Below, in pieces: positions 35,342 through 47,969 of a stretch of DNA of 64,000 bases. The position numbers were made by a program, and so were the translations under genes. Location of the stretch: contig CM056377.1 of the NCBI GenBank assembly GCA_029718625.1, positions 104,358,585 through 104,422,584 on the forward strand, read 5' to 3'. The DNA is from Synaphobranchus kaupii (lineage: Eukaryota > Chordata > Actinopteri > Anguilliformes > Synaphobranchidae). The number at the start of each line of letters is the position of its first letter. The stretch's first letter is position 1. The notes under the pieces were generated by a model. That model was not told the DNA's origin. It worked only from the letters and a program-made list of their open reading frames with translations, and made no database searches.

Positions 35342-38300
35342 CTAAGAACACTCTTCTGTACAGCGGCAGGCCAGATGGGCTTCAACTGTTTCCTTCAGAT
35401 CCACAGTCTTCTGACCAATGCTGCTCAGGCCCTCAGATCTGTTCACATTGGAATCTGAAGGGGAAAACAAAGAAAACGTCAGACACTGCCAAAAACATTT
35501 TTGCTTCCAAACAATAATTGCAACAGCCCTGTTATAACCTGAAAATAAACATGAAATATGTAACATTGTCTTGAGTACAGATGTGTGTGTGTGTCTGCAT
35601 TATGCTATATGTCTGAAGCCAAAGCTGATATCTTACCAGCGGGGATGCAGTGGAAGCCAACAGTGACAGGGGTGGTCCTCTGAGGGCTGCAGCCAGGCAA
35701 ACAGCGGAGCACAGGCTCAACAGAGTAGCATTTAGACTCCTGTCCATCCAGGATCATCTGCTTCTCCAGCTTCACTGACTCCTGCTTTATGTTGCACTCT
35801 GGATCAGAGAGAGGGCAAATGTAATCAAGCTGTCACTTAACAATGGTTCTGAGCTCATGTAGATAGATACTTACGGCTGGCATCACGACAGCTTTCTACA
35901 GGAAGGACCCAGGAATGGGCAAAGCTCAGAGCATTCTTGGTCAGGCGTCCGCTGGGAGTGCGGAATTCCTGTCTCACTTCACCATCAGCCTTTCCACAGA
36001 TTCCACAAGTCTGGCCCTTCATCCAATCAACAACTCTAACCTAAGAAATGAGGATGTGCCATGAATAAGATGCACTTAATTTGACAGTGCTCTATCAAAA
36101 CCAACTGGGAAAACAAGGCTCTTATCACCTTCCATGTACTTCTGTCAAAGTAGACCTCATGCAGGCCATGGCTGGCAGCATAGACAGACAGTCCATCACC
36201 GTTCTGTCCAATGATGATTGAACCTTCAGAAACAAGCAACTATTTTAAAATACTAATTTCTGTAGAGATTGTAACAAGCAAAAGGCCTTTGCAAATTTTC
36301 TAGAAAAACATGTAACATTTCAAAAATGACATTCGAAATAGTAAGGACCTGTGGGATGTTCGTAAGGTAGGCTGGTGGTAGGAACTTCCTTCCCGTTGAT
36401 CTTCATCCGCACTTCACTGTCACTGGGGTACAGGTCAACATCCCTGGAAGAGATGCACAAGAATGCTGCTTAGGACATAGTGAAATGCAATACATCACCA
36501 TTGCCTCAGTCTTTAAATATGGAGGTGAGTATGAGCTTTACTTACATGTCAGCGAGTTTCACTGTGATATGGTGCTGTTCAGAAGCTGGATCTTTCTTCA
36601 TCAGAACCATGAACTTCAGCTCTGGGGTGCAGTCCTGGGCCAGTATTTGGTAACAAGAGATGGGCATTTCATTCCTGTACCTTCTGCTGTTGAATGTGGT
36701 CAGGGTATCATTGGCCAGACTGCACTGCACTGGAGGGGTGTAGGAAAACAACATTATAATGTTATGATTATAGGAATTCAGTTTAGTAGTTCTAGGATTA
36801 CACATGGTAGTAATCACAATTGTAATCTAAAATGTAATATCCTAAAGGTGCATTATGTATTTGAGAAATTTAACAACAATGGTAGTTGCAAATATTACAA
36901 CAACCCACCTCCATTGACTTCAGCAATTCTACCAGCAATGTCCAGTTGTGCACGAGCAGCAGCTCCAGCTCCAATAGGCAGGGCAATGGGAAGGGGTACA
37001 GCCAGTTTATACAGAGTCATCTACAGAAAACAGAAAAATTCAGATGTGTTATAATGTACTCTTACCATCATGAATCTCAAATCAAGCAATTTTAAGATGT
37101 GGGAAAGATGCCTGTTACCCTTGGTGTTTTCATTATAACATTGATGGTCCTTTCAGAAGTGGCAGCAACAGTAAGTTTAATCTGTCCTGCACTGTTTTTG
37201 GGTCTGCCCTCATTTATTCCAGCCATGAGAGCAGCACCAGGGATGTATTCAGAGATCCTGCATCAAGGGTGAATAATACAATGAGTAAAGTGTTCAAGAA
37301 TATCAATTGATTCAGTAAAGAGACAAACTTCAGTAAAGTTGAATTCAGGATGGGTTACTGTACTTGTTAGCGTATTGCTTAACAGCACTGGGAATCTTTG
37401 TCCACTTCAGCTTCATGCGGGCTGCAGGGCTTGCACCCATCATACCAGTCTCTGCCTTGACAACTGCTGCATATTCCTGGCATTCTGCTCCCCAGCCAAT
37501 CTTGGCCTGGACAGAAAAAAATTATATAAATTGAAGAGTGTTATGTCACTCAAGAAAGAAGAGTTTTAGTTTAACACAGATTAACACAAAATACAATGCC
37601 TCTGACAAAATGCGGTACTTGAGGATATCTGGTCTCACCATGGCTTTGTGTTTGCTCAGCAGGATTCCATCAGCGCACATCTTCCAGTTTTCATTTTCAG
37701 CGAGAGCAGCCATAATGACCTGCACCCTAGCAGCAGTAGCATCCATGTAGGCTGCAATCTGGTATCCCTGCATCTTTCCATCAGCCCTCACCGCACGAAC
37801 AATAATGGCCATGGCAGGGGGTACAGCATCTCCAAGGTATCTGTTCTGTAGGGACAGAGAGAAACGCAGTTGACTAAGTATGCTGATTCATTACAATGTA
37901 ACCGTATAAGTTTATGAATCAGAAATATGTGAGGGTGTTTCTACCTTATTGTAAATAGCCTGAAAGCTTGCAGCACTGCTGACGCTGCTGCTCACACTTC
38001 TACTGACGCCACTGCTCGAGCTGCTGCTCACACTTCTACTGACTTTGCCACTGACTCTACTGCCAACACTGCTGGAACTGGAGGACACCCTGGCCCTGGA
38101 GATGCCTTTAGAAACGGCGTGCTGCAAGAGGGGTCAGACCCATTAGAGAACACTGATATTATCTTAAGCATTTTCTCAAAGCCCTCGTTCAGAAGAAATC
38201 TTACCTGGTGGATGTGGTTTTTGGTGAACTTGTAGTTGTAGATTTCCGCCTATAGAACAAAAGTAATATGAATTGGTGAGCATAACTTCTGTATTTCACT

Positions 38301-41300
38301 TAAAGAGGACCAGAAGTGAAGCAGTGCCTCACCCGAGACATCAGGGAGCTGGAGGAACTGACAGAGCGACTGACACTCCAGGCGCTTGCACTGATCTTCT
38401 TGGAACCCTTGGGAGACCTGTGCCTTCTGCTGCTGCTGCTGCTACTACTGCTGCTATGCATGATCTTCCCAGCACTGGCCAGGTGTTTGCTGTTTTTCTT
38501 GTGATGAGCAGCTGAAGAGGAAGAGCTGGAACTGGAGCTAGAAGAATGGGTGCTCTTGCTGAGGCTCACCGCACGGCGGCTGGAGGAGCTACGTGAGCTG
38601 GAGGAGCTGCTAACATTTCTCATTCGGTTCTTCTGTAAAGACAAGAAAATTAAGATGTTGAGGAATACAGGAGAGCATTGATCCCCCAACAACATATATT
38701 TTAGCATGCTTTTTACACAGTCATTTTTCAGGTTGGCTGTTGCACAGCTGGATACTAGGAATCTAATGTATAATCACTTGTTCATCACAAGTACGCACAA
38801 TTCCCGTATCCAGGATCCGTTTCAGTTTCAGCAGGACAGTCTTTCCCTCTGGAGTTTCCTCCTCATCTTTCAGAGTGATCAGTCTGATTATTCTTGATGC
38901 TGCCTTGGGTCCAACCTGGACTTCAATCAGCACTTTTTCTATGGCCGCTTCAGCATCTGTTGCAAAAGAATAACAGAGAGTTAAGTATTGGAAGAAGAGA
39001 TGGCAGTTATTTTAATTTACCACCAACAACTATATACAAGTATATTCTCCTGATACATGTATTCTAGATGTATGGTCATTAAGTGAAATTGGAATATTTA
39101 CCTGGTTTCACACAAATCATGATGGCATGATCTCCAACTAGTTTGTAAAGAGGGCAGTTTTTGAGAAATGCTGCATTCTGGGAGGTTAGCTCAAGACATG
39201 CTTTCAGTCCAAAGGTTGTGAACATGGCACAGAATGTTTCTTGAACCCTTGCGGAAATGGCTTTCAATTTGGGCTCAGGTGAAGCATTATAAATAATTTC
39301 AGATGATTTTGACTGAAAAAAGGCAAAAAGGAGAATTATGATATCAAAAATTGTTAGAGGAGAAACGTACAATTAAGCAATTTGGCAGATCTATTTAGCC
39401 AAAGCAACTTAAAAAATGCATTTAGCATGGCATTTATTAAATTAATATGTTTAAATATTTGGTAATTTTGTGTCTTCCCTGCAAAATATTACTTTTGTTT
39501 TCAGCATGTATGGATAATGATCTTTTTCTTACCAAACCACCAGCCGCAGAAACGGCTGCCTTAGATGTGAACTTCTCCTTGGAGAGCTGGGCTGCAAGAG
39601 CCGCAGGCACCAATGGAGTGCATCTAGCAGCAGCAGCATCTTCCACATTTCTTGCCACAGCAACGGTCTCAAAGCTGTTGAGAAAGGACTTCTTTACAGC
39701 AACCGAGGTGAGATACATTACAGTGAGAAAGCATTGTTCTAGTAAAATATTTATTGAAATATAAACTTTTGAAAAAGGACAAAAGACTGGAATGAAATGA
39801 TATATAATCATATAATAACAAAAGAATGAAATTATATATAATGGCCATGGTAAGGCTGAAAATATATTGTGATCATTGCAGACCATATCTCATGAAAACA
39901 ATCTAAGTCCACAATATGTGAAAATGTCCCTCTTAAGCAATTATGCATACCGCACAGCTGCAATATGGTCCGGAGCCTGAACGGGCAAAGCTTCAATCTT
40001 GTAGGTGCCTTGAGCAATGTCAATTCTTGCAGCAAACTTCAGAGGGATGATCGCATGCACTTTAGCTTTGGCCATAACTGCAGCCTGAATAAAGGCAGTA
40101 TTCACTCCCATAACACAGAATGTGTGCATGGCAATGCTGTAGAAAGCAGAGAAAAAAGTAATTCATTTAACAAGTTTATAATTCACGTTTTTGCCATTTT
40201 ACAAAAAAGTCCTTTAACCTACCTTGGTGTGATCTCAGCATGCAGTTGAATGTCAGTGTTTAACAGCTGAGCAACATGGAAGGTTTCAGCAGGTGCAGGT
40301 GTAAGGGTGGCTTTGACTGTGAAAAGAAATATGCATATTAGCTGAAAGAAGCAGAAATCCTTTATTGAACAGTGAAATATCAAACTGCCTACTTTTGATG
40401 AGAACTTACTGTTGGCAGCAGCAGCAGCTACAGCTGTAGTGTACAGACTCAATTCCATGGGAACACCAGCAGAAGTGGGGAAGATGCGACGCACCTCAGC
40501 AGCCAGCAGGGGCTTGGCCCACTGGATTGTAGCTCCAGACTGCAGTGCATTCAGCACCTGCTTCACCATTGAATGTCCTGCAGCAGCTCCAGTTGTATAC
40601 TGTAGCCAATCACATCACAATGTGCAGAAGAGTGTCAACAAAATGCAAAAAATTAATTCACAGTTGCAACTGGATAATATTTTCTATGTAAACCATTTCA
40701 GACAAAGACAATACCTGCATTGCCTGCTCAATCATGGCTTTGTCAATGTTCAGAAAGGCAATTTCTTGACCGAACAGTTTGAAGTACATGGAGGCCAGTG
40801 GTTGGTTGCCTGGTGCTGCTTTCCAGTCTGCGAGCTGTGGGATAAAGATATTAAAAGATTTTTCTCATTCTTTCTCATTTTGTGATTCTGGAATCTGAAC
40901 ATTTTCACTGGGACTTACAGCCTTCAAGACATGCCTCATCTTGTTGATCCTGTTAGCAGCACCACTAGCAGCAGCAGCAGCTGCTGGTGATTTCAGAAGA
41001 GCCTCCTGAATTCCTTCAGTTATAACTCCAAACTGAGACAGAAAAACAGGCCGGTCAGTTCAAACAAGTTCATAATTCTTTAGGATGTTTATAATGCTAG
41101 AGACAGTTAATTTTTACCTCCAGAACATTAGCTGCTGCCCCAGCAAAGTAGGCACGCAATTTGGCCACAACAGCCCTGGGCAAGATGGTGGCAGCATCAT
41201 TGACAAGGATAGCACTGGCAGCAGCTCCAGCCATTAGGTTAGCTGTGAAAAGAAAATCATGAGTCCTGGTAAAATTCTTTCATGATTTAAAGACAGAAAA

Positions 41301-44300
41301 TATGTCGTATTTATATGGTATGGACATGTCTTAAAATCTTCAAGGGTCTTACTGCTGTAAATATCAAGATGGATTGCTTTGCTGAAACGGTAGCTCAGTC
41401 TGTCTAATTTGGGGCTCAGGATCTTGACAGCAACATTACAAGCAGCAGCACTAAATGGGAAGAAAAACATTTTTTTAGGGTTCATTCACATCCATGTTGA
41501 AGATATTCTGGTTTAAGATAGAAGTGAACATATGCTCTTACATTGGGGCCAAATCAGGGACAGTGCTCCTGCTCAGGGCCTTCATATGAGAGTAGGTGAA
41601 GCTGGCCACTTGCAGATTGGTCTCTTTCTGCAGAGCATCAGCAATGGCAACCACCAGACCCATGGTTGGACTGGTCTCAAACAGCACAACACAGGCCACC
41701 ATGCGTACCTCTGGATAAACAGCTCTGTCCATGAACAGCTGAATAGCCACTTCCTGGACCTGAAAAAGGACAATAAGTGAGCATTTCATTGCAATGATTG
41801 ACATTAAACATGTGTATGTCAAAACTACTTTAATTTTATATATATATATATACCATTAATTGTATTGATTTGTACTTGCCCGTCTACGCTCAAATTTGGC
41901 AACATTCCTCAGAGCCATCACAGCATCAGCCTGGACACTGATTGGCAGTGCAGCAGCTGCAGTTCCAAATCCAGGCAGGACTTTCATGATTGTCTTGAGA
42001 CTGGCAGGGTGACCAGCATTCCCCAGAACTTTCAGAGCCAGGGAGATCTCAGCCACATTAGCTTTAGCAATAGCATCTGCAGCAATGTCATGTATGGGCT
42101 GGAGAGAGTAGGTGGGGGGAAGATGTTCAGTATGTTCAGAATTGACACTCTGGGAGATTGCAATTCTATGATAGAATATATCAATTTACCTTCATGACAT
42201 CAGCTGGGCAGCTGGGGTGTGCAGCACAGAACTTGAAAACCATGGAGCCGTAACCAAGCATTGCAATTTCACGCAGAATGGGGTTTGTCTGAATCTTGGG
42301 GTTGAATACCAGGTTCTGTAGCGGAAATACACATCATTTTAGTAATCTTTCCAACAGCAGATATATTTTGTTTTGACTACTGAGATCAATAAGACTACCC
42401 ACAGCAGCAAGTTCGATGGTTGGTAGGTCAGCCTTAACCATTTGCACGGCAGCCAACAGTGCCTGAGCCCCCTCAGCTGTGGTAACCTCACCAGCCAGGA
42501 ACTTCTCCTTGATGAACTTCACTGCAGCTGATGTTCCAATGGCAGGGACAGCGTCCAGGATCCAACGTCTGAAAAACAAGTTTCAAAAGGTCCACCCCAT
42601 AAATCATCAGTGTTTATTTCTTATAGGGCACATTTGTTTACTATACTAATTAGGTTTTCACATATCTAGGGAAATCTACCTGAAAGCAGGTTTAGCCTTG
42701 AATTGGGCCCATATGGCATCAATACTTTCATAGCTGGCTACACGGAGGAGCTGAACCAGCTGCACAAACTTCAGGGGAGCATCCTCGTGGACAGCAGCCA
42801 TGTTGTTTGCCACAAGATGATTCAGGATTTCCACAATCTATACATTTTATAGAAGGGGAAAACGATGAAACCCTTCCAGGAATACAGCAGTGATCATTTC
42901 AATACTGGAATTGACGGATGTTTGTTCTTTTTGCATATGTACATTCTTACGCAAATATCGCTCAATGAAATTGAGACTACAAAACTGTCCATAATACCTG
43001 AGCCTGTGCATTACTGATCCTTATGAGTTGAATGGGTGTCTGGAGAATCTCAGATGCAAATTCATATGCCAAGGACCCACGAGCCATGTAGTCTGCTTGG
43101 ATAGGCTGTATTGCAACATTCTGGGTCTCAAGGAAGGTCATGACTTGTCTGTGCAACAAAAGTGACGGAAATAATGGTGTAAATGTGTGGTGGGAAATAA
43201 GACAATCATTTTCAATCAGTAAGTTTCATAAATGTGTTACAAATTGTTACAGTTTTACCTGGCCTCCATCTGGGCTGCTCCAGTCATCTCATTGAAAGGT
43301 GTGAACTGGTGAAGCTCCCGAACAGTGGCCTCAGCAATCAGAGCACCAGCTGCAGTTGGCTTCATGATGTAGTTGTAAGCCGCAGCTCCCCTCAGGCTCT
43401 TTCCCATCTGCAGAAAGACACCAGCATGGTGAATATGCATGAGCAGCAGGTAACATTATCAGAGTCACATAGTTCCTCTAAGTCTTACCTGCTGACAGCG
43501 GACACATGTCTCTGTGTATGCCATACCAATATCCTTCATTATTCTCTCCTGGCAGTTGTTCAGATCTTTGGACTTGGTGATGTAAATGCGCTCTGCCTTT
43601 GCATCTTCACTGATCACATAGTCAGTCTTGCAGATTCCTTGAGCACCAGCCTGGCAATTACATTATACAGCATGAATGACAAGCCAGAGACAATTACAAT
43701 GTATTGAACTAACATAATTTCCCATAACTTCTTGACTTACCTCTTGCAGCTCATACACATTCTGTGTCTTTTTGATGTTGAGCTGAAGTATGTTCAGGAT
43801 ACCTCTGTGGATATTCAGAACTGTTGCAGAGACTCCAGCAGGAGCAAACACCTTCCCCACGACACCGTTAGCATACTCAAACTTGATGGGAATAAGCAGC
43901 TGAGCAGCTAGGGCCTGGGTGAGTTTTGTAGCTGGGACAAATGGATCTGTGGGCCAGATGCCACTGTACTCAAAGATCTGAGGGTCCATGAGCTGGGAAG
44001 ACAACATTTTAATTTTATAAGAAATACAACTCAATCGTAGTCCATTCATCAATATGTATACTATTTTGAAAATGTAATGCAGGACCTTAAATTAAGTCAT
44101 TTTAAAAGGATTAGGTATTGTTCACACTAAGCACACACAGTGCTTCCATTACATACAATACCTATGTGAAAAATATTACAACAATGTACACTTGAAGTAT
44201 GTTATTTGTTTTATATATATACATTATGTATTCGTTTGATACATTATTTTGGAAGTAATATTGTATATTCATTTGACATAATGATTTGTTTCTAGACATA

Positions 44301-45833
44301 GCCTACTATTTAATAGATTGTATCTCTACTGACCCCTTTTGGCTATGTTATATATTGTTCCATTCTTTCAGCACCAGCTGTCACTCATTGCAATTAGACT
44401 CTCCCAGAGCTCTGGACTCTTCATATTAGTTAGTGTTTGGTCTTTGTTCTTTATACCTTGATGAAGGCCCTATGTAGGCCGAAACATGTTGGACTTTTTA
44501 TATTCTAAATAATGTGAGCCATTCAATAAAGGCTTTTTAATTTTTGTAGAGCTGCCTTGGACTACAACGTCTTCTAATTATGTTATTTCATACTTTAGAA
44601 TACTTGCATACTCAAAGTTTGTATAATTATATTTCAAATATACTTTAATTACTTCAAATGTTGCATTATATTCAAGTATTTATCTTTTCACATGTAAGAA
44701 TATGACTAGTTTGACATTACTTTAGGTATACAGTATTATTGTATGACATAATTCTTTGTGTCTGAGTAAGTTCATGTTTTACCTTTAGCAAGTAGGTATT
44801 CTGGGCGACCCCACTGATGAGAATCTTGCTGCTGACCTTCACCCCAGCCCTGGCCAGGCCCGCCTCAGGCAGACCGCCCAGAACCACTGCTTCATACTTG
44901 TACACATAGGTCTTACTGGTGCCAAAGTCTGGTGCTGTGAAAACAGCCATTTATGCAACATTAAAAAGCTTGTTTGTTTTAAACATTGAAAAACCATGAT
45001 CAAATTGCATTAACATTTTGAATTATATCTCAATTCTGAAATATTTTAATGTTAAAAATATTAAGAAGCCTAATACTCACTTAGGGTGGATTGTTGACCC
45101 GCTGTAAGAGAAAAGGTAACACCATGCTTAATACTTCAGCTAGAATCATTTCTGGTCGTCTTGCTTTTATCTGACTTGCTTTTACCTTTAGCAAATCAAT
45201 TCTTTATCTATTGAAAAACGGTGAAAACATACTCCATTGTTTTTCTAGTAAACTTTCTAATTTTTATTCAATTCAAGGTAAAGCTTATCCTGGAACAATT
45301 TATTTTACCTTTATTGATTTATTCTTATTGGGATTTTTCCGTTTTTAGCCCAAATTTTCTTTGTGTTCTCCATCAATTCTGGACAGTCTCCTCTAAAACA
45401 CATGCTGCTAACTGTTGCTTTTTTTACGCTGCAATAAGACTACACTTCATGCTTAATTGTTGCAGAGAGACTGCAGGTGCACATGAATGGAATTACCTTT
45501 ATTTGATAGATAGTGACAACATTACCAGTGTAAACCCTCCCTCCCTTCCTTGCCCTCAATAAGACTTCTTACTGGCTCACACAGTCATGCTACTAGCAGG
45601 TACAGTTAAGTTTTACTTGCAAAGCCACTTATCAAGCTATATACTGGTCCTTTTGTTAAGTCTTTATCGTAAAAATATTTTCAGCGCAAAACAAATTTAA
45701 GCATATCTTTGGATGTTTGTTAAAAATTCAAAAACAAAGTAATATAATTTTCAGATTTGACAAGCTCGGAACTGAAAATGTTAATGTACTTACCCACAAG
45801 GGCTAGAGTCAGGGCAAGAATAACTGCTCTCAT
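35342..45833 (-). CDS. vtg: Vitellogenin, A type, complete (tandem copy 2)
   Basis: Sister of the gene at 1202-11402, with the same 35-exon plan and 1,729 codons before the TAG at 35344-35342. Exons: 45833-45794, 45101-45081, 44934-44783, 43992-43741, 43650-43489, 43407-43259, 43148-42998, 42837-42680, 42568-42403, 42315-42190, 42098-41880, 41759-41542, 41450-41353, 41242-41118, 41032-40919, 40834-40715, 40599-40410, 40316-40223, 40136-39951, 39674-39533, 39312-39102, 38956-38799, 38632-38333, 38249-38205, 38121-37945, 37845-37639, 37506-37364, 37257-37119, 37020-36909, 36729-36546, 36443-36349, 36223-36129, 36040-35875, 35798-35637, 35454-35342. Exon lengths equal copy 1 except exon 21 (-9 nt), 22 (-3), 23 (+9) and 25 (-6), all in frame. 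It encodes signal peptide, lipovitellin heavy chain, phosvitin, light chain, vWD region and cysteine-rich tail. Exon 2 has the same 21 nt length as in copy 1 but encodes quite different residues. No stop or frameshift was found, so it looks functional. Confidence 0.96.
35875..36729 (-). other. vtg: vWD-type (beta-prime) region of vitellogenin copy 2, exons 30-33
   Basis: Exons 36729-36546, 36443-36349, 36223-36129 and 36040-35875 repeat the vWD-like region of copy 1 with few changes, including the CGICG motif in exon 33. The intervening introns are also very similar to those of copy 1 (for example 36444-36545 against 2286-2387), so this segment has either been homogenised recently or duplicated recently. 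Confidence 0.88.
37945..38632 (-). other. vtg: Phosvitin-coding exons 23-25 of vitellogenin copy 2
   Basis: Exons 38632-38333 (100 codons), 38249-38205 (15 codons) and 37945-38121 (59 codons) are the counterpart of 3764-4440. Compared with copy 1, exon 23 is three codons longer, in the serine-repeat stretch near 38405-38455, and exon 25 is two codons shorter. These are in-frame serine-tract changes of the kind expected from replication slippage in a trinucleotide-rich region. Phase 0 is kept at every boundary. Confidence 0.93.
41862..41880 (-). other. Non-canonical GC splice donor, intron 11 of vitellogenin copy 2
   Basis: This is the same CGG|GCAAGT donor as in copy 1, at the lower end of exon 42098-41880. 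The matching VtgC exon 60214-59996 ends in AGG|GTGAGA, a normal GT donor, so the GC form is shared by the two A-type copies and absent from the VtgC gene. Confidence 0.8.
44330..44560 (+). mobile_element. Retroelement remnant in intron 3 of vitellogenin copy 2
   Basis: It contains TTGATGA, a GGCC-loop-GGCC stem, then GAAACATG (about 44460-44490), followed by an AATAAAGGCTTTTT-like tail. This resembles the hammerhead-like core repeated in Penelope-like retroelements. It is absent from copy 1. No coding sequence is left. Confidence 0.45.
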
Positions 45834-46080
45834 GGCCGATGGGATGTGAGGAACACTGGACAGAGACTGCCTTTTTAAATAAATTTTTTGCTGACCACAC
45901 ACCTGTCAGAAACATATCATTAACTAATCTGAGTCTAAATCACTGTCAGATCCAAACTGGTTGGGGCAATGTTGTTTGCTGTTTATCTGGTATTACAGAT
46001 CTTTTCCAAACAAATTGGACAAAACATCATGCTGATCTGTTCCAGGGTAGGGTAACCTGACCTATTGTGTTGGCTTCCAT
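45834..46080 (-). promoter_or_regulatory. Proximal promoter of vitellogenin copy 2
   Basis: A TTTAAAAA TATA-like box lies at 45872-45880, about 40 bp upstream of the ATG. At 46050-46062 the minus strand reads GGTCA, 3 nt, TACCC, that is, one perfect oestrogen-receptor half-site and one degraded one, about 220 bp upstream. The region aligns with the copy 1 promoter, so the duplication included regulatory DNA. Confidence 0.62.
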
Positions 46081-46540
46081 CAGATGTCAAGTTCAATATC
46101 CAAGTTGCAAAAATGTGTCATCTCTAATTTGTGTATTGTAATTTGTATTTCTATGCTATTTTGTTTGAACAGTCGTCGGTAGCATTTAGACAACAAAAAT
46201 GCAAATTCTCAATAATAAATTTCTCATTTTTTAAGACCATACAAAAATTGGCAGTGAACTGAAAACTGGAAGATGAGACTTTTTCTAGGTTTTGTTCATT
46301 TCCATTCATTGTAACTATCAATTATAAAAATTTCCAGCAAGATGAAAGTATAGTTTTAACATTTATAATTGGATTGTTGACCAAATAGTCCAAGTATTTG
46401 ATGCTCCAAAATGTTTATACCTTTGAAATTGTTATATTTACTGAATATATGTATGTATGTCAGTTATATTTTCCTTTTCACCAGTGTTTGAAAGTTGAAA
46501 TTGTTATGTGTGAATTAACTGCATAGATTGTTTTTTTTAC
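46081..46540. other. Intergenic AT-rich DNA upstream of vitellogenin copy 2
   Basis: No gene, no repeat end and no clear promoter element recognised beyond the proximal block. Confidence 0.4.
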
Positions 46541-47005
46541 TTACACTACCCTACCGGTTAAAAGTTTTAGTACACTTTACTTGTGTTTTAGTACTGTGTT
46601 TTCAGTGTAATTTCAGCAGTTTAACTTTTCTAAATAAACTCAAATGGCAGGTAAGAAATGAATAGTCAGAAGTATAGTGGAAGTACAGGATAGTGATGTA
46701 AATTTTGGAGTTCATAAAAAGCCATCTTTGGCAAAATAAACAGGAGAACAAATACTTTCCATTTTCCAACAAGAGAAATAAAATCAAGCTAGTTTGGGAC
46801 AAATTGGACAGAAAGGTCAAGGAGAAGCAATCCTCAAGTGCAGCATGTTTGTGGGAACTTCTACAGCAGTGTTGCTCTGAACTATATGACTGCCGTTGTG
46901 GAAAAATGGCATCAGCAGTTATTACTGAAAGAGGTGGATATTTTGATTAATTCCTCTTTTTTTAAATCTCTGATTGCTTGAAAAGTGTGGGTGTACTAAA
47001 ATAAT
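46541..47005 (+). mobile_element. Deleted Tc1-like transposon
   Basis: The left end is CACTACCCTACCGGTTAAAAG and TTTTAGTACAC, a Tc1-family terminal repeat type; the right side, reverse-complemented, again gives TTTTAGTACACCCACAC. Inside, 46790-46950 encodes the C-terminal transposase signature LVWDKLDRKVKEKQSSSAA and LWELLQQC, then VITERGGYFD. Most of the transposase is deleted, so it is inactive. Confidence 0.8.
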
Positions 47006-47640
47006 AACGTGATGCATGAAAACGTGTCCACACATAAATTGAGGATAATTAAATTAATTTAGTTTTTTCATCCTCATATCAGAAATCTTGAGTATGTTTT
47101 GCTGTACTGGTAGCACCCAATTAAAATGTCCTGTTTGGCTGATGTTTCATTATTCATAATTCGCCGCATAATTAGTATTTATATAGAATACATTAAATTG
47201 GATCAATCAGGCTTTATAATTTAAGGAGCCCAGGGTGGCATTACAATAAAGTGAATGCTGAATAAAAGTTTGAAATATTAAAGGTATAGCCTACTATGTA
47301 GCCTACTTTCATTGTAAACAATTCGTTCTTTGTTTACATTCAAATTTTCTTCCCAAAAAAACACTGTTTGTGTCCTTGTGGTCTAATAAACATGTTGAAT
47401 GTATTTCCTACCTCATAAGTCGTTCGCAAAGTGTTTTTTTTTTGTTAATGTTTTGAATGCTACACTGTTCACATCCCGCCACCATTTTTAAAGCCAGAGA
47501 CAGCTAAAATTGTGTAAACGTCATGAATGGGCGGTTCCTGCCCATTTGATTGAAATGACCAGGCCATGTGGGCAGGCTTCCAGGTAAACTCTTATTTTAG
47601 CTTAGGCTACTTTCCTTTACGTACGCATCGTCAGTACAAT
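47006..47640. other. Intergenic, nothing recognised
   Basis: AT-rich with no gene recognised. The frame at 47566-47781 runs into the inverted repeat and is not credible. Confidence 0.4.
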
Positions 47641-47654
47641 TTAGGGCCAAAACA

Positions 47655-47890
47655 TACCTCACGCAAATACGCGAACGTGGACGCTTCGAGCTACGCGAAC
47701 AGTTTTTGTTTTGTCATGACATTTGTGAAAGACAAGCCAGAGCGTTGCAGCGAGGGACGCTATAGCAGGCAACAACAGTAACCAACTTTCTTGTTCGATC
47801 TGTGCTTTCCTCCGGTTTGTCTTTCGCAAATGTCATGGCAAAACTTTACGTAGCTCGAAGCGTCCATGTTCGCGTATTTGCGTGAACTCA
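47655..47890. repeat. Long hairpin-forming inverted repeat
   Basis: Arms 47659-47735 and 47816-47887 are inverted copies, sharing ACGCAAATACGCGAAC, GGACGCTTCGAGCTACG and ATGACATTTG with a few changes. The spacer is about 80 bp. The CpG-rich arms in AT-rich surroundings and the layout suggest a small non-autonomous DNA element. Confidence 0.8.
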
Positions 47891-47969
47891 TTAGCAAGAT
47901 GTTTTCAGCCGAGGAGGTAACAATATCATTATAAAAATAGTGACAATACACCTAGCTAAGGCTATCAAT

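Noticed and set aside
36485..37054. 189-codon plus-strand open frame
   Set aside because: It lies opposite vitellogenin exons 29-30 and their intron, with the same shadow at 2327-2653 in copy 1. The minus-strand gene explains it fully.
38316..38504. Plus-strand frame with a long leucine run
   Set aside because: It is the antisense reading of the phosvitin serine codons, a base-composition effect.
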